DNA of 64,000 nucleotides from Leptotrichia wadei (GTDB lineage Bacteria; Fusobacteriota; Fusobacteriia; Fusobacteriales; Leptotrichiaceae): NCBI RefSeq assembly GCF_007990445.1, contig NZ_AP019841.1, positions 1,674,001 to 1,738,000 of the forward strand, read 5' to 3'. Shown piece by piece: positions 52,078 to 63,157 of this stretch (position 1 is its first letter; each line of letters starts with the position of its first letter). The notes under the pieces were generated by a model. It saw only the letters and a program-made list of their open reading frames with translations, ran no database searches and was not told where the DNA came from. The position numbers and the translations under genes were made by a program.

Positions 52078-55000
52078 TTAGTAAATCGCTCTAAATCCGA
52101 TTCCACCTCTTACATTTTCACCTTTTGTATCATAGCCTGCATTTACAGTTACACCAAATCTTGTATTTTCAATTCCAAGGTTCAAATCAACTTTTCCGTT
52201 TCCACGTCTGTCATCCTTTTCACCTCTTATATTAAACCAGTCAGCCGTTGTATAACGAACTCTTGCCTTATTATTTACATCTCCAACTTTTCCAAGCTCA
52301 TTTTCATAAGCAAGTCCTAATTTTGCAATGAAAGTTGTTCTGACTGCCATTGGCTGTCTGTATTTAAATTCTACTCCAACTTCAGGCTTTATAGAATAAT
52401 AGTCATTTGACTTAACTTCAAGACGCATTTGCCCGCTGTCTTCTTTTATTCCGCCAAATCTTCCATATTCCATTCTCAAGCTTCCATAAGGTGAAATGCT
52501 TGTTCTTTCACTTGTTCTGATATTCTTTCTAAGCTCATTTCTAAGTCCAAGCCCGTATGTATGGAATTGTGACTTCGCTTCAAATATATCATCAACAACA
52601 AGGAATTTTCTATCCATATCACCAGTTCCTACAAATCCTTCAGCCGCAACAGTCCAATTTAGACCGTTATTATGATCTCTTCCAAGCGGTTTTGATTTAT
52701 ACACTCCAGCTTTTACCATAGTTTGTTCCTCTTTTGAACCTCCTATGTCGCTAAAGTCAAATTTGTTCTTAACTGCTCCTGCATACCATCCTGAAGATTC
52801 TCCCAGTTTTATAGTTTCATTTTCATTTAAATATGCAAATCCATAAGCTTTATTTGTATAATCAATGATTCCAGCAGTATCTGTCTTGTAGTTGCCTTTC
52901 ATTCCAAATACTTTTATTTTGTTTGAATCTTTAGATTTTGTTTCCCATTCATTTCTCAAATATCCAAATTCTTTATTTAATAAATTACCAGTTTCAAAAA
53001 TTCTTTGCTGAACATTTGCATATTGATGTCCCATCATTTCATCAATTGCTTGAACAAGTAAAGTTTCTTCACTATTTCCAATAGTATTCAACTTGTTAAA
53101 TAATGTTTTTTCCCTTGAATCAAGGCTATTTACATCATATCTTTGTTCCAGTCCGTCAGTAAAGTTAAATTCATTTGAAGTTGGCAAAACAAATGCCGTA
53201 TAAGGAATCTTTGTCATAAGAACACGTGTAATCTGCTGTGTTGCCGGATCTACTTCAGGCGTTGCCATCCAAGTTAACGAAGCAGAATATGGAGTAAAGT
53301 TGAATATTCCAGCATTTATCTGATTCAGGAACGGCTGCAATATTTGTTTTCCAATAATTACATTCTTAGAATTTGTAAGCACTGAAAATTCTGTTCCGAT
53401 TAATAAATCACTGTTAATTCCAAGCGAAGTTGCTCCATTTACGTTAATTGGACGTGTTCTTCCCAATGTATCCACATAAACTCCAAAGTTCGAGAATGCA
53501 TAGTTTACATTAGGTGCAGAATAATTTATTGTTTGAACTTGGCTGTCATTTAATATTACTCCATTTCTTTGGATTGCCAATCTTCCGTTTGGCAGCTGAA
53601 CAATTCCTACTCCTCCAAGGGTTTTGCTTGGATCTTTTGGAGCATAATAATCCTGTGCCCCATTTGCAGAAGCAATTCTTCCATTTCCTGAACTCAATGC
53701 CGGCAATACATTTCCTGGAGTTGCATCAGTTCCTATCGGCAAGTCGCCTGACACTCCTTGAGAATCTGCATCATATCTGACTCCATAAGATTTCAGTCCA
53801 CTTATATTGATTTCTCCATAGTTCTTGATTATAGATTTATTACTTGAAGTCCCTTTAATTAACACACCATAGCTGCTGTCTGCATCAATATCTATTTTAC
53901 CGTAATTTTCAAGTGTACTTCCATTTAATACAGCAACTCCTACAAGTCCCTGAACGTTGTCATTTCCGTGATAAGAACCTGTTGTAGTAATATTACCTGT
54001 ATTTACAAATTTTGCTCCATTATTTACAAATACTCCCATCATTGTCTGAACTTTATTAGAAGCTGATGCATTTGATGAATCCAAGTAAATGTTTCCAGAG
54101 TTTCTCAATGTTGTTCCCCTGTCATCTCCATACATTCCGATACCCAAGTTTTCTGTTACATAAATATCCCTTTCATTTGAAATATTTGCTCCGCCTACAG
54201 CTGCCATTCCAATTCCATAAATTATATTATTCGGATCAGACTTGTCTGTCTTTCCAATTTTAATTACTCCCCTGTTTACTGCATTAGAGGCCCCTGTAAC
54301 AAGAATACCTTGATTTCCAGTTCCATGTGACAAGTCAATTATTCCATTATTTACAATATCTGCTCCATCTTTTCCGTAAATGGCAATAATCTTACCATTT
54401 GTTCCAGATGTAATTGTCGCATTATTTGTAACTTTCGATGAACCTTCTGTATAAATGAATGTTGATTCATTTCCTAAATTCACATTTGATGAAGATGAAT
54501 TTGAATAAACATTTGTCTTACTCAATCCTGGATTTGCCAAAATTACACCATAAGACTTATCCCCAACATTAAAGCTTGAAGTAGTGTCTGTAATTGTAAT
54601 TCCATTAGATCCATAAACTCCCACAGGCTCACTATTTGCATCCGTAGCAGTATGGTTAGCAACATTAATTACACCGCCAACATTAGCAACTCCACCTTTT
54701 TTATAAATTCCGATTGCCTTATCTGCAACATTAATCACAGAACTTCCTGCAGTTTCCACTTTTCCATTTTCACTAAGTGAATAAATTCCAAATGAAGACT
54801 CTCCAACATTAATTGTTCCACTATTCTTAACATTAATTGTTGAACTGTTTTGAGCATAAATTCCAACTGTAGAATCATTTTTAACAGAAGTTGCAGTTCT
54901 ATCAACATTTATTATTCCACTATTTTCAAATGTCTGATCCGATGTCCCTTCCAAATATGCTGCAATTGAACGTTTTCCAGTAATATCAATATTTCCGCTA

Positions 55001-58000
55001 TTTACAATCGCTTTTGCTGCACCTGATTTATTTTGAGAGAAAATTCCAATTGAATCATCACTGCTAAATTCCATATTCGCTTTATTTGTAACATTAGAAT
55101 CTATCGCAACAATACCTTTTGCCTTATTAGATACACCTGTTATCTTGTTACCATCTATTACAGCGCTAGATTTATCCACATAAATTCCAGTAGAACTATT
55201 ATTCAATGTCATATTATTCCATCCGCTGAATGTAGATGTTCCATTCATATAAACTCCAGTTCCACCTGCAGACACTACAATATCATTATTATTCATATGA
55301 GCTTTACTGTTAATAATGTATAACATTGGCTCTGAAGAAGTTGTCAATGTTCCAGTATTATTATAATTTAACACAGCATTATTTTCCAAATATGCCAAGC
55401 TTCCACTATTTGCAAAGTTATAATTTCCACCATTTACTGTCAATGTTGAATCATTTCCATACAATGCAAACCCTCTATTTCCAACAGTCACATCTCCAGT
55501 AGTAGTCAAATTCGTTTTATTTTTTACAAATATTCCAACAGAAGTAGAATCAACATTTCCGCTAGCATCTAACGTTGAATCTCCGATCACAATATTTCCA
55601 CTATTTGTAACCGTTGCATTTGGATTATTTGAAGTTTCAGGTGCGATATAAATTCCCGCAGAACCTTTTCCTAATGTAATATCCCCTTCATTTGCCACAT
55701 TTATATTTTTGCTGCTTGCTGCTGTATTTTTTGCATAAATTCCAACTGACTTATCTCCACCAGTTATGATTCCTTTATTTTCAACTTTATCAAATCCAAT
55801 CGAGTAAATAGCCGATGACTCATTTCCAATCTTTATCTTAGATCCTGCTGTCGTTGTAATTGTCCCTGTATTTACAGTTCCTGCTCGTGCACCACTGTAA
55901 ATTGGTGTTGAATCCCTGTAAATTCCATAAATTCCAGTTGATTTATTTCCTACAAGAATATCTTTTGAATTAAGTCCTCTTGAAGAATCAAGATACATCG
56001 CTGTACTTGTTTCGGCATTTGATAAGTCTAATTTTCCTCTATTTTCAGCATCATATCCAGATGTTCCAACCCAAGGCAATCCAGGATTACTATTACCATC
56101 TGCCATAAGTCCAATGATATTTTCAGTTGATGGTTTTGCTTCAACTGTAACCCCTGTTTGTATAATAGCTTCCCCATTTATAACATGTGAAAGAATATTT
56201 CCAGTATCAAGAGCATTTCCAATTGCAACTGTCAAATCATGTGCAGTTTCAGAACTTCCTTCAGTAACCCGTGTTCTTTCTACAGAATGCTTATTAGTAA
56301 CTAATGTTCCACCATTGTCAATAATGTGTCCACCTTTTTGAGCAAAGATACCGACTCCATCTCCGCCAAATTCAATTTTTGCTCCACTTTGAAAATCAAC
56401 AGTTGCACCAGTTGTTACAATTGCCCCAACTCCATTTGATCCTTTCAAATTAATTGTTGCACCACTTGCGATTGTTACTTCTGATGCTTTTGTTCCACCA
56501 TTTCCAACATAGATACCAGTTCCAGCTACTTTATTATCTCCAATATTCATAGTACCTGTGTAAGTGATATTACTTGAATTTTCAGCAAATAATCCAACTC
56601 CATTTGCTCCTGTTGTAATGTTAGTCGATATTGCTTTTGGAGTTCCTAAAACCCTAGGAGTTGTTTGAGTAGCAGGAGTTCCAGGAATTCCTTGTCCATC
56701 AGTATAAATTCCAATTGCATAAAAGTCTCCTGAATTACCGCCTAATACCGAATCTCCAACTTTTATTCCTCCAGTGTAAGTTGAAATATCAGTATTCCCT
56801 TTTAATAATAATCCAATCATTCCTTTTCCTTGCGTTGAACTTCCGCTTACAAAATCAAGTGCTGGTGCATTTAACTGTGCTGGCGTTGGCAACGCTTTTC
56901 CATCGCTATCTGTTCCATCTAAGTAAACTCCAACTCCATATCCTTTAACTTCACCAATAGAACTTGATATTGTTCCATTACCTTTAATATAATAGGCAAC
57001 CTGATTTTGTGAATTTTTGTTTAAATCAATTACAGCTCCTGTTCCATTTGCTGTTGCTCCTTGTGTAAGATAAATACCAACTGATGAATCAGCCTTGGTT
57101 GTCATTGTTATATTTCCTACTTGTGAAATAGTTGATTTTGGTGTGTAAATTCCAACTGTTTTTTCCGCATCTAAAGTTATAGTCCCTATATTTTTTATAG
57201 AAGAATCAGCAAGCGCTCCTGTATAAGTACCTTTCGTAACAGTATCTTCAACGTTACTAGCGAAAATTCCTGTAGATCCTTTATCTTTTAAAGTTATAAT
57301 TCCTTTATTTGTTAAATCTATTTTTTTACCTGCAACACTTGCAAGCCCAAACATACCTACTGAATTTTCTTTTGCTAATTCAATATTTGCACCATTGTCA
57401 TTTTCTGCTACAGCATCATCTTTAGTAAATATCCCAGTAGAATTTTTTTCTGACAAGTTAATATTTCCTTTATTTTTAACTTGTGTTCCACTACCTGTAC
57501 CATACATTCCAATTACATTTTCAACTGTTCCAGAAATTTCTTTTTTATTAGTTATAACTGCACTATCAGCTGCACCCATTCCTGTGGATTTTTTTCCAGA
57601 TAGAACAATTTTACCTGTATTTTCTCCAGTTGTTCCTGAATCTGTCGCATACATTCCTGTTGAATTTTCACCAACAACTTTAATTCCTTCATCAGTCGAA
57701 ACATTTTTTATTTCTGATCCTGCTTTTCCAAAAATTCCAATAGATTCTTGTCCATTTACTTCTATAGTCTTATTATTTGTAACAGTAGCTTTTTCACCAA
57801 AGATTCCAACTGATTTTTCCTTTGAAGTTACAATTGTTCCACTATTATCAACTGTTAAATTTCCTTTTCCATTCGATGAAGAATTTTTAGCATAAATTCC
57901 AACCGATTCTTTCATACCGACACTTATTGTTGAACCAGCTAAGTTTGCAATATCAAGTTTCTTTGTAGCACTAGATTCCAATTCACCATAAATCCCTGCA

Positions 58001-61000
58001 CTTCCTTTTTCAGAACTGCTTGCTGCTAAAGTAATTATCCCACTATTCTTAATTGTATGGTCTTTATCATTCTTAAATTTACCATATATTCCTGCTGATT
58101 CACTTTTTTCTACAGTAATTGTCTTGTCTGCATTATTTACAACATCACTATCACTTATATAAATTCCTGCTGATTTCTCATCTTTTGTAGTAATATTAGC
58201 ATTATTAGTAACATAAGAATTATCAATTGCATAAATTCCTGCTGATTTCTCATCCTTTACATTGATTACTCCATCATTTTGAACAGTCGCTGTATCTGCC
58301 ATTATTCCAACTGACTCAGCTTTTTCTACGTTGATTATACCATTAGATCTATTATTTATTAAAGCCTTTGTTTTATCATCTGTATCATTTTTTATATACA
58401 TCCCTGCTGATTTCTCATCTTTTAAATTAATAGTTCCAGTATTATTCATTGTAGTTATTCCTGGTATAACAGGCGATGCAACCGATGTATCTTTAAATAC
58501 ATTTGCATACATCCCAATACTTTTATCTTTTTCAGCATTAATAATTCCTGAATTATTGAGTTCATAATCTTTTACAGATGTATTTTGTGCATAAATTCCT
58601 GCTGACTCGTTTTCTTTTAAATTAATTGTACCTTTATTTGCAGCATTACTATTTTGTGTATAAATTCCTGCTGAACCTGTTTTATTCATTGTAATTTCTG
58701 CAGGAGAAACATCATTTATTATTTCAGCATCATTTATTCCCATCATTCCAGCAGATTTTCCACCTGACATTTCTATTTTCTTTTTATTAGTTGCTTTTCC
58801 GCCATCTGATAATATTCCTACTGAAGCCGAATTAGGATCGGTACTTGTCGCTAAAATATCTCCGCTATTCTCAATTTGAGAACCTTTTTTACCAAATATT
58901 CCTACTGACTTCTTACCTTCTATCGCAACTATTCCAGTAGATTCATTTGTTACTTTTGCCTTTTCAGCTAATATTCCTACCGATGAATCAGCTTTCATTG
59001 TAACTTTATATTTATTATCTATCACAAGATTATCTTTATCAGATGTTCCATTTTTACCATAAATTCCTACTGATTCTTCTGTCGCAACTTCAATTTCTCC
59101 ACCAGTTTCATTTGTTAAAGTTAATTTACCAGTTGCAGAACTATCTAATTCTCCATAAATTCCTGCATTTTTGGTTTTTCCTGAACCAGTAATTTTAATA
59201 TTTCCTAAATTTTTAACAGTTTTATCAGAAGTTGATGAAACTTTTGAAAATATTCCAGCTGATTTTTCATCTTCTGTAGTTATTGTTCCACTATTTGTAA
59301 CATTACTATTTTCTGCATATATTCCTGCTGATGAAGCTTTTTTGACTGTAATTTTACCACCTGCATCATTTGTTAAGTTAGAATCTGCCAATCCTAAAAT
59401 ACCAACAGATTTAGAATCAGTCATTATTATTTTACCAGTACTTGCATTTTTACCAACACTCGCATTAGCATAAATACCCACTCCAGAAACTCTTGAAGAT
59501 TCCAAAGTTCCTGCATTTTCAGCTGTAGAACTTTTATCTGTTTCATTTTCTCCTTTTGTTGCAACAAGTCCAACTTGAGTATTTGTATTTAGTTTCACAC
59601 CACTTTTAATTCCTACAGTTGATCCATTATTAGCAGACAAAACTGAAGTTGAATCTTTTTGACCATTACTAACAGTGTAATCCCCATCTAAAATTGCCTT
59701 TCCACTATTTCCTGCAAAAAATATAGTCGCACCTTTACCAAAATTTGTTATACTAATTTTATCTGCTGATCCATTATTTAAATATTTTTTCAAAGAAGGG
59801 CTTGTGCTATTTCCACTTACAAATCCAAATGTTGAATTTTCACCAAGCGATACATTTAATTTTTCTCCAGTTTTTATTATAAATGTGTCATTAAATTTTT
59901 CTGAATCTGATGAATAAAGTCCAACTGCTCTATTTCCAATATTCAACACTGATCCATTCTCAAAATTAACTTTAGCCTTTCCATCAGAATAAAATCCAAT
60001 TGTAGTTCCATCTGTACTTTCTGCTAAATTTACTGGCGCTTTTACATTAACAACACCATCAGCACCTTGCACATAAAATCCAGTAGCATTTTTACCAATA
60101 TTAATATTTCCACTATTATGATTAAACTCATAATTTCCAATAGCATAGACACCTGTATTTGTCGAACCATCTGTAGCCGCCGTACCATTGTTATTTATAT
60201 TAACATTACCTGTATTTGTAAAGACTATTTTTTGATTGCTGTTTTTACCATTTAAAGCAACCCCAATATTTTTCTTTTTATCTGTTGTTGTAACTTCAAT
60301 AGTTCCTGAATTTGCAAATTCATCCTGTTCCCCATAAAATCCAATAGAATTTGTGGAATCTGCTTTTACATTGATTGTACCACTATTTGAAGATGTCCCT
60401 CCTTTTATCAATGCAAATCCTACAGATTTTACTCCTTCTACATTTATTTTTCCTTCATTTATACCTCTACCATAGTTAGTTTTATCTGTTCCTTGGATCA
60501 TGTCATCCAATGCACCAGTAAATTTAGAATAATTTGAACTATTATTAACGACAAATCCATAATTAGTTGTCCCTTTAACTGTAATAATAGAAGTAGATTC
60601 AGCTTTTATATCTCCTGATCTTAAATAATTACGAGTTGCCTCATTAGTACCATTTACTTTTCCAGGATTTAACTCTGTCGAAGTATCTCCAACATAAGCT
60701 CCTACAGCGTTTACAGCCGTATCGTTTATATTTATTTTCCCTTTTAATTCGACAAAATTAGGTGTAGTTGCTGTTGGAAGTCCAACAGGAACACCAGTAA
60801 ATACTCCAACTCCTTTGTTTGAATTTATATTTATTATCCCATCAATTTTAGCTTCTTGAATATCATGTAGTAAACCAATCGCTATACTATTTTCTCCATT
60901 TATATTTATTTTTCCTGTACTTTCATTATAAACCCCACTTTCAAATCCAGAAATATTACTATTACCAAATTCTCCACCTGGATTTACTATTTGGTTTGCA

Positions 61001-62703
61001 ATTTGTCTTTGAGATTTCAAATCTTCATAATTTGCTTTAAATGAGTCTTTAAAAAAAGTTATAGAAAGTCCTTTATTAAACACAGTTGTAATCCCAAAAC
61101 TATTTTTTCCATTTATATCTATATTTTTTTGATTAATAGCTTTCATCGCAACTTTTCCACGATTATCTAATGAATTTCTTCTTTCAATTTTTATTGGAGG
61201 AGTTGCATCCCATCCACCTGGACCTGCTTTAGGAAGCCAATTATGTGGATCTTCGGGTTTCAATTGAAAAGCTGCACTTCCACTTGCATTTAATTCAATC
61301 GTTCCATTATTTACCATTTTAGTTAAAGTTCTATTATCTGATGCATCTGGATTATTAAATCCAAAAGCAACTTGATTACTATTGTCGTCTCCCTTTTCAC
61401 CTATAATTTCCCCCGTGTTAACTGCTGTAAATTCCCATTTATTCGGTGCACTACTAACATGAGTTCCTTTAACATGAGTTCCTTGAATATCAATTGCAAC
61501 ATTTTGACTTTTTTTTAAATAAATTTTTCCAGCCATTGTAAATGTTGTGTTGTGACTTGCTTCATCCAAAACTAATGCTCTATTATTGTCATGTGTTACA
61601 TTAAATGTATACTCATCAGACATTGTTGTCCCTGTGTTATCACCACTAAGAGTAATATAATCGCTATTTCCAATTTCAGTTATGTTATGATTTTTAGGAA
61701 TACTATTCCAACCTTTATTTTTATAATGTTTGGAATCCCCAGTTGGATCAATAGAAAAGTCTACTGGATTTATTGTTGGTGGTGTTACTGTTGGTAAATC
61801 CACTTCACTTGGTTTAGCTATCGTTAACGGAGTAATATCTGGTGGAGTTACACTAATATTGATATTTGGTGTTTTTGGTGGTGTTATACCCAATGTAACC
61901 TGTGGTGCTTCCAAAGTAATATTTATATTTGGTGCTCCAATTGCTTTTGGTTCACTTGGAGCAACTGGATTTTTTATATCAATATTAATTGGTTTAACAT
62001 TTGGAAATGTAATATTTGGTGCTGTTATTGGCTCAGTCACCTTCAAATTAATATTCGGACGCACTACTTCCCTTGGCATATCAATTTTTGGATTTATTGC
62101 AATTTCCTCTTTTGATACTGATTTTGGACGTACGTTTGCCATTATCTGGATTTCCACTTCTGGCTCTTGAACATGAAGCAATGAAGCTAATCCGTAAGAC
62201 TGCTTTCCTATTGTGGAAGTGCTAAGTGAAGAAGTCATGTAACTTTTTCTTCTGTTTGACAAAATCCCAGTATCTGCCCAGTTACCACGGTTATAAATGC
62301 TGTTAAACGAATATTTCTCAGCTTTGTCGCCTCTTCCTTTATAAGTACCGTTATTGCTTGATATAAAGGTATTTGCACCGAATTGCCATGATTGCCATGG
62401 AGATTTTACGACCTGATCTCCTTGTTCCATTAACTGGATTAATTCCAAGTTCAAGTCTTCTATCGCCTCTTCGTTTGCCTTTTTCTTTTTCTTAATCGCA
62501 GTACGTGTCTTATCTGCCGACATTACCAGCTCTTTATTTAATCGCTCATAAAGCACGTTTGAAGATGTATTTAACCCAATTGAAAAAGTTATCATTCCCG
62601 TTATCAAGTATGAAAACAGCAATGATTCTGTATATTTTACATCTTTTGCTCTTTTGGCAAATGCTTTTAGATCTTTCTTTGCCTGTCTTAAATTGTTACT
62701 CAT
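52078..62703 (-). CDS. giant fusobacterial autotransporter adhesin (type Va)
   Basis: The 3,541-residue protein opens with the fusobacterial autotransporter-associated N-terminal domain: MSNNLRQAKKDLKAFAKR, a hydrophobic signal-type stretch (about 25-45), and a WQSWQFGANTFIS motif. A Pro/Asn/Ile-rich linker follows (about 195-310, with TPPxI and PNINI repeats). The long passenger (to about 3,240) is built of short beta-helix repeats of about 20-35 residues of the form NxGxI-x-(4-8)-(K/E)SxGIYAxxSxxxN. A C-terminal autotransporter beta barrel (about 3,260-3,541) ends GFRAIY with a terminal aromatic residue. It resembles RadD/Fap2-type adhesins in architecture, so surface adhesion is inferred. 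It is a single gene with its own terminator. Confidence 0.93.
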   Translation of the reverse strand: MSNNLRQAKKDLKAFAKRAKDVKYTESLLFSYLITGMITFSIGLNTSSNVLYERLNKELVMSADKTRTAIKKKKKANEEAIEDLNLELIQLMEQGDQVVKSPWQSWQFGANTFISSNNGTYKGRGDKAEKYSFNSIYNRGNWADTGILSNRRKSYMTSSLSTSTIGKQSYGLASLLHVQEPEVEIQIMANVRPKSVSKEEIAINPKIDMPREVVRPNINLKVTEPITAPNITFPNVKPINIDIKNPVAPSEPKAIGAPNINITLEAPQVTLGITPPKTPNINISVTPPDITPLTIAKPSEVDLPTVTPPTINPVDFSIDPTGDSKHYKNKGWNSIPKNHNITEIGNSDYITLSGDNTGTTMSDEYTFNVTHDNNRALVLDEASHNTTFTMAGKIYLKKSQNVAIDIQGTHVKGTHVSSAPNKWEFTAVNTGEIIGEKGDDNSNQVAFGFNNPDASDNRTLTKMVNNGTIELNASGSAAFQLKPEDPHNWLPKAGPGGWDATPPIKIERRNSLDNRGKVAMKAINQKNIDINGKNSFGITTVFNKGLSITFFKDSFKANYEDLKSQRQIANQIVNPGGEFGNSNISGFESGVYNESTGKININGENSIAIGLLHDIQEAKIDGIININSNKGVGVFTGVPVGLPTATTPNFVELKGKININDTAVNAVGAYVGDTSTELNPGKVNGTNEATRNYLRSGDIKAESTSIITVKGTTNYGFVVNNSSNYSKFTGALDDMIQGTDKTNYGRGINEGKINVEGVKSVGFALIKGGTSSNSGTINVKADSTNSIGFYGEQDEFANSGTIEVTTTDKKKNIGVALNGKNSNQKIVFTNTGNVNINNNGTAATDGSTNTGVYAIGNYEFNHNSGNINIGKNATGFYVQGADGVVNVKAPVNLAESTDGTTIGFYSDGKAKVNFENGSVLNIGNRAVGLYSSDSEKFNDTFIIKTGEKLNVSLGENSTFGFVSGNSTSPSLKKYLNNGSADKISITNFGKGATIFFAGNSGKAILDGDYTVSNGQKDSTSVLSANNGSTVGIKSGVKLNTNTQVGLVATKGENETDKSSTAENAGTLESSRVSGVGIYANASVGKNASTGKIIMTDSKSVGILGLADSNLTNDAGGKITVKKASSAGIYAENSNVTNSGTITTEDEKSAGIFSKVSSTSDKTVKNLGNIKITGSGKTKNAGIYGELDSSATGKLTLTNETGGEIEVATEESVGIYGKNGTSDKDNLVIDNKYKVTMKADSSVGILAEKAKVTNESTGIVAIEGKKSVGIFGKKGSQIENSGDILATSTDPNSASVGILSDGGKATNKKKIEMSGGKSAGMMGINDAEIINDVSPAEITMNKTGSAGIYTQNSNAANKGTINLKENESAGIYAQNTSVKDYELNNSGIINAEKDKSIGMYANVFKDTSVASPVIPGITTMNNTGTINLKDEKSAGMYIKNDTDDKTKALINNRSNGIINVEKAESVGIMADTATVQNDGVINVKDEKSAGIYAIDNSYVTNNANITTKDEKSAGIYISDSDVVNNADKTITVEKSESAGIYGKFKNDKDHTIKNSGIITLAASSSEKGSAGIYGELESSATKKLDIANLAGSTISVGMKESVGIYAKNSSSNGKGNLTVDNSGTIVTSKEKSVGIFGEKATVTNNKTIEVNGQESIGIFGKAGSEIKNVSTDEGIKVVGENSTGMYATDSGTTGENTGKIVLSGKKSTGMGAADSAVITNKKEISGTVENVIGMYGTGSGTQVKNKGNINLSEKNSTGIFTKDDAVAENDNGANIELAKENSVGMFGLASVAGKKIDLTNKGIITLKDKGSTGIFASNVEDTVTKGTYTGALADSSIKNIGTITLDAEKTVGIYTPKSTISQVGNITMTTKADSSVGIYLTQGATANGTGAVIDLNKNSQNQVAYYIKGNGTISSSIGEVKGYGVGVYLDGTDSDGKALPTPAQLNAPALDFVSGSSTQGKGMIGLLLKGNTDISTYTGGIKVGDSVLGGNSGDFYAIGIYTDGQGIPGTPATQTTPRVLGTPKAISTNITTGANGVGLFAENSSNITYTGTMNIGDNKVAGTGIYVGNGGTKASEVTIASGATINLKGSNGVGAIVTTGATVDFQSGAKIEFGGDGVGIFAQKGGHIIDNGGTLVTNKHSVERTRVTEGSSETAHDLTVAIGNALDTGNILSHVINGEAIIQTGVTVEAKPSTENIIGLMADGNSNPGLPWVGTSGYDAENRGKLDLSNAETSTAMYLDSSRGLNSKDILVGNKSTGIYGIYRDSTPIYSGARAGTVNTGTITTTAGSKIKIGNESSAIYSIGFDKVENKGIITGGDKSVGIYAKNTAASSKNINVANEGDITLGKGSAGIYIAPETSNNPNATVTNSGNIVIGDSTLDASGNVDSTSVGIFVKNKTNLTTTGDVTVGNRGFALYGNDSTLTVNGGNYNFANSGSLAYLENNAVLNYNNTGTLTTSSEPMLYIINSKAHMNNNDIVVSAGGTGVYMNGTSTFSGWNNMTLNNSSTGIYVDKSSAVIDGNKITGVSNKAKGIVAIDSNVTNKANMEFSSDDSIGIFSQNKSGAAKAIVNSGNIDITGKRSIAAYLEGTSDQTFENSGIINVDRTATSVKNDSTVGIYAQNSSTINVKNSGTINVGESSFGIYSLSENGKVETAGSSVINVADKAIGIYKKGGVANVGGVINVANHTATDANSEPVGVYGSNGITITDTTSSFNVGDKSYGVILANPGLSKTNVYSNSSSSNVNLGNESTFIYTEGSSKVTNNATITSGTNGKIIAIYGKDGADIVNNGIIDLSHGTGNQGILVTGASNAVNRGVIKIGKTDKSDPNNIIYGIGMAAVGGANISNERDIYVTENLGIGMYGDDRGTTLRNSGNIYLDSSNASASNKVQTMMGVFVNNGAKFVNTGNITTTGSYHGNDNVQGLVGVAVLNGSTLENYGKIDIDADSSYGVLIKGTSSNKSIIKNYGEINISGLKSYGVRYDADSQGVSGDLPIGTDATPGNVLPALSSGNGRIASANGAQDYYAPKDPSKTLGGVGIVQLPNGRLAIQRNGVILNDSQVQTINYSAPNVNYAFSNFGVYVDTLGRTRPINVNGATSLGINSDLLIGTEFSVLTNSKNVIIGKQILQPFLNQINAGIFNFTPYSASLTWMATPEVDPATQQITRVLMTKIPYTAFVLPTSNEFNFTDGLEQRYDVNSLDSREKTLFNKLNTIGNSEETLLVQAIDEMMGHQYANVQQRIFETGNLLNKEFGYLRNEWETKSKDSNKIKVFGMKGNYKTDTAGIIDYTNKAYGFAYLNENETIKLGESSGWYAGAVKNKFDFSDIGGSKEEQTMVKAGVYKSKPLGRDHNNGLNWTVAAEGFVGTGDMDRKFLVVDDIFEAKSQFHTYGLGLRNELRKNIRTSERTSISPYGSLRMEYGRFGGIKEDSGQMRLEVKSNDYYSIKPEVGVEFKYRQPMAVRTTFIAKLGLAYENELGKVGDVNNKARVRYTTADWFNIRGEKDDRRGNGKVDLNLGIENTRFGVTVNAGYDTKGENVRGGIGFRAIY

Positions 62704-63089
62704 AAACTTCTCCTTTTTATTTTTTTTAATTAGTTATTTATAAAAGCCTAAAAATTCAATAAACACTGTATTTTTTACGCTTAATTTCCCTGTTTTTTCC
62801 ATTCTTCTGCAAATATTACGATTATTATTCAATCTTTATTGCTTTTATAGTATCCTAATTTTTTTATAATTTTAATTTTTATAACAAAACCTATTTCATA
62901 AAACCATAATCAACCTGCAAAACTCCATATTTTTTTTATTATTTTTTGTATAAATTACAATTTGAATATACTTTTAATCTGAACTTATTACATTATATCA
63001 TTTTTTTATTTTCATTACAATATATTTATTTATAATATTTTATTAAGCCTTATTTATTAATTGCATTATTTTTTAATTATAAAATCAAT
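62704..63089. other. AT-rich leader of the autotransporter gene
   Basis: The region holds the AAAGGAG ribosome site of the autotransporter and about 380 bases of extremely AT-rich sequence without an ORF. No hexamer pair with acceptable spacing was convincing. The 5' leader is unusually long for this window and could carry regulation, but no motif was recognised. Confidence 0.4.
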
Positions 63090-63128
63090 AAAAAATCCCT
63101 CCAAATATATTATTTAGAGAGATTTTAT
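63090..63128 (-). terminator. terminator after gpmI
   Basis: On the minus strand AAATCTCTC pairs with GAGGGATTT with G-U pairs, followed by T-rich sequence. It starts about 30 bases after the gpmI stop. Confidence 0.7.
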
Positions 63129-63157
63129 GAGCGAGATTTAATCAAAATATGAGAAAA

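Noticed and set aside
57395-62170. plus-strand ORFs of 60-166 codons antisense to the autotransporter
   Set aside because: They have no ribosome sites of note, low-complexity composition and follow the repeat pattern of the opposite strand. They are shadows of the adhesin.
52078-62703. repeats in this region as a CRISPR array
   Set aside because: The similarity is at protein level in one continuous frame, with varied unit length and no uniform spacers. No cas genes are present in the window.
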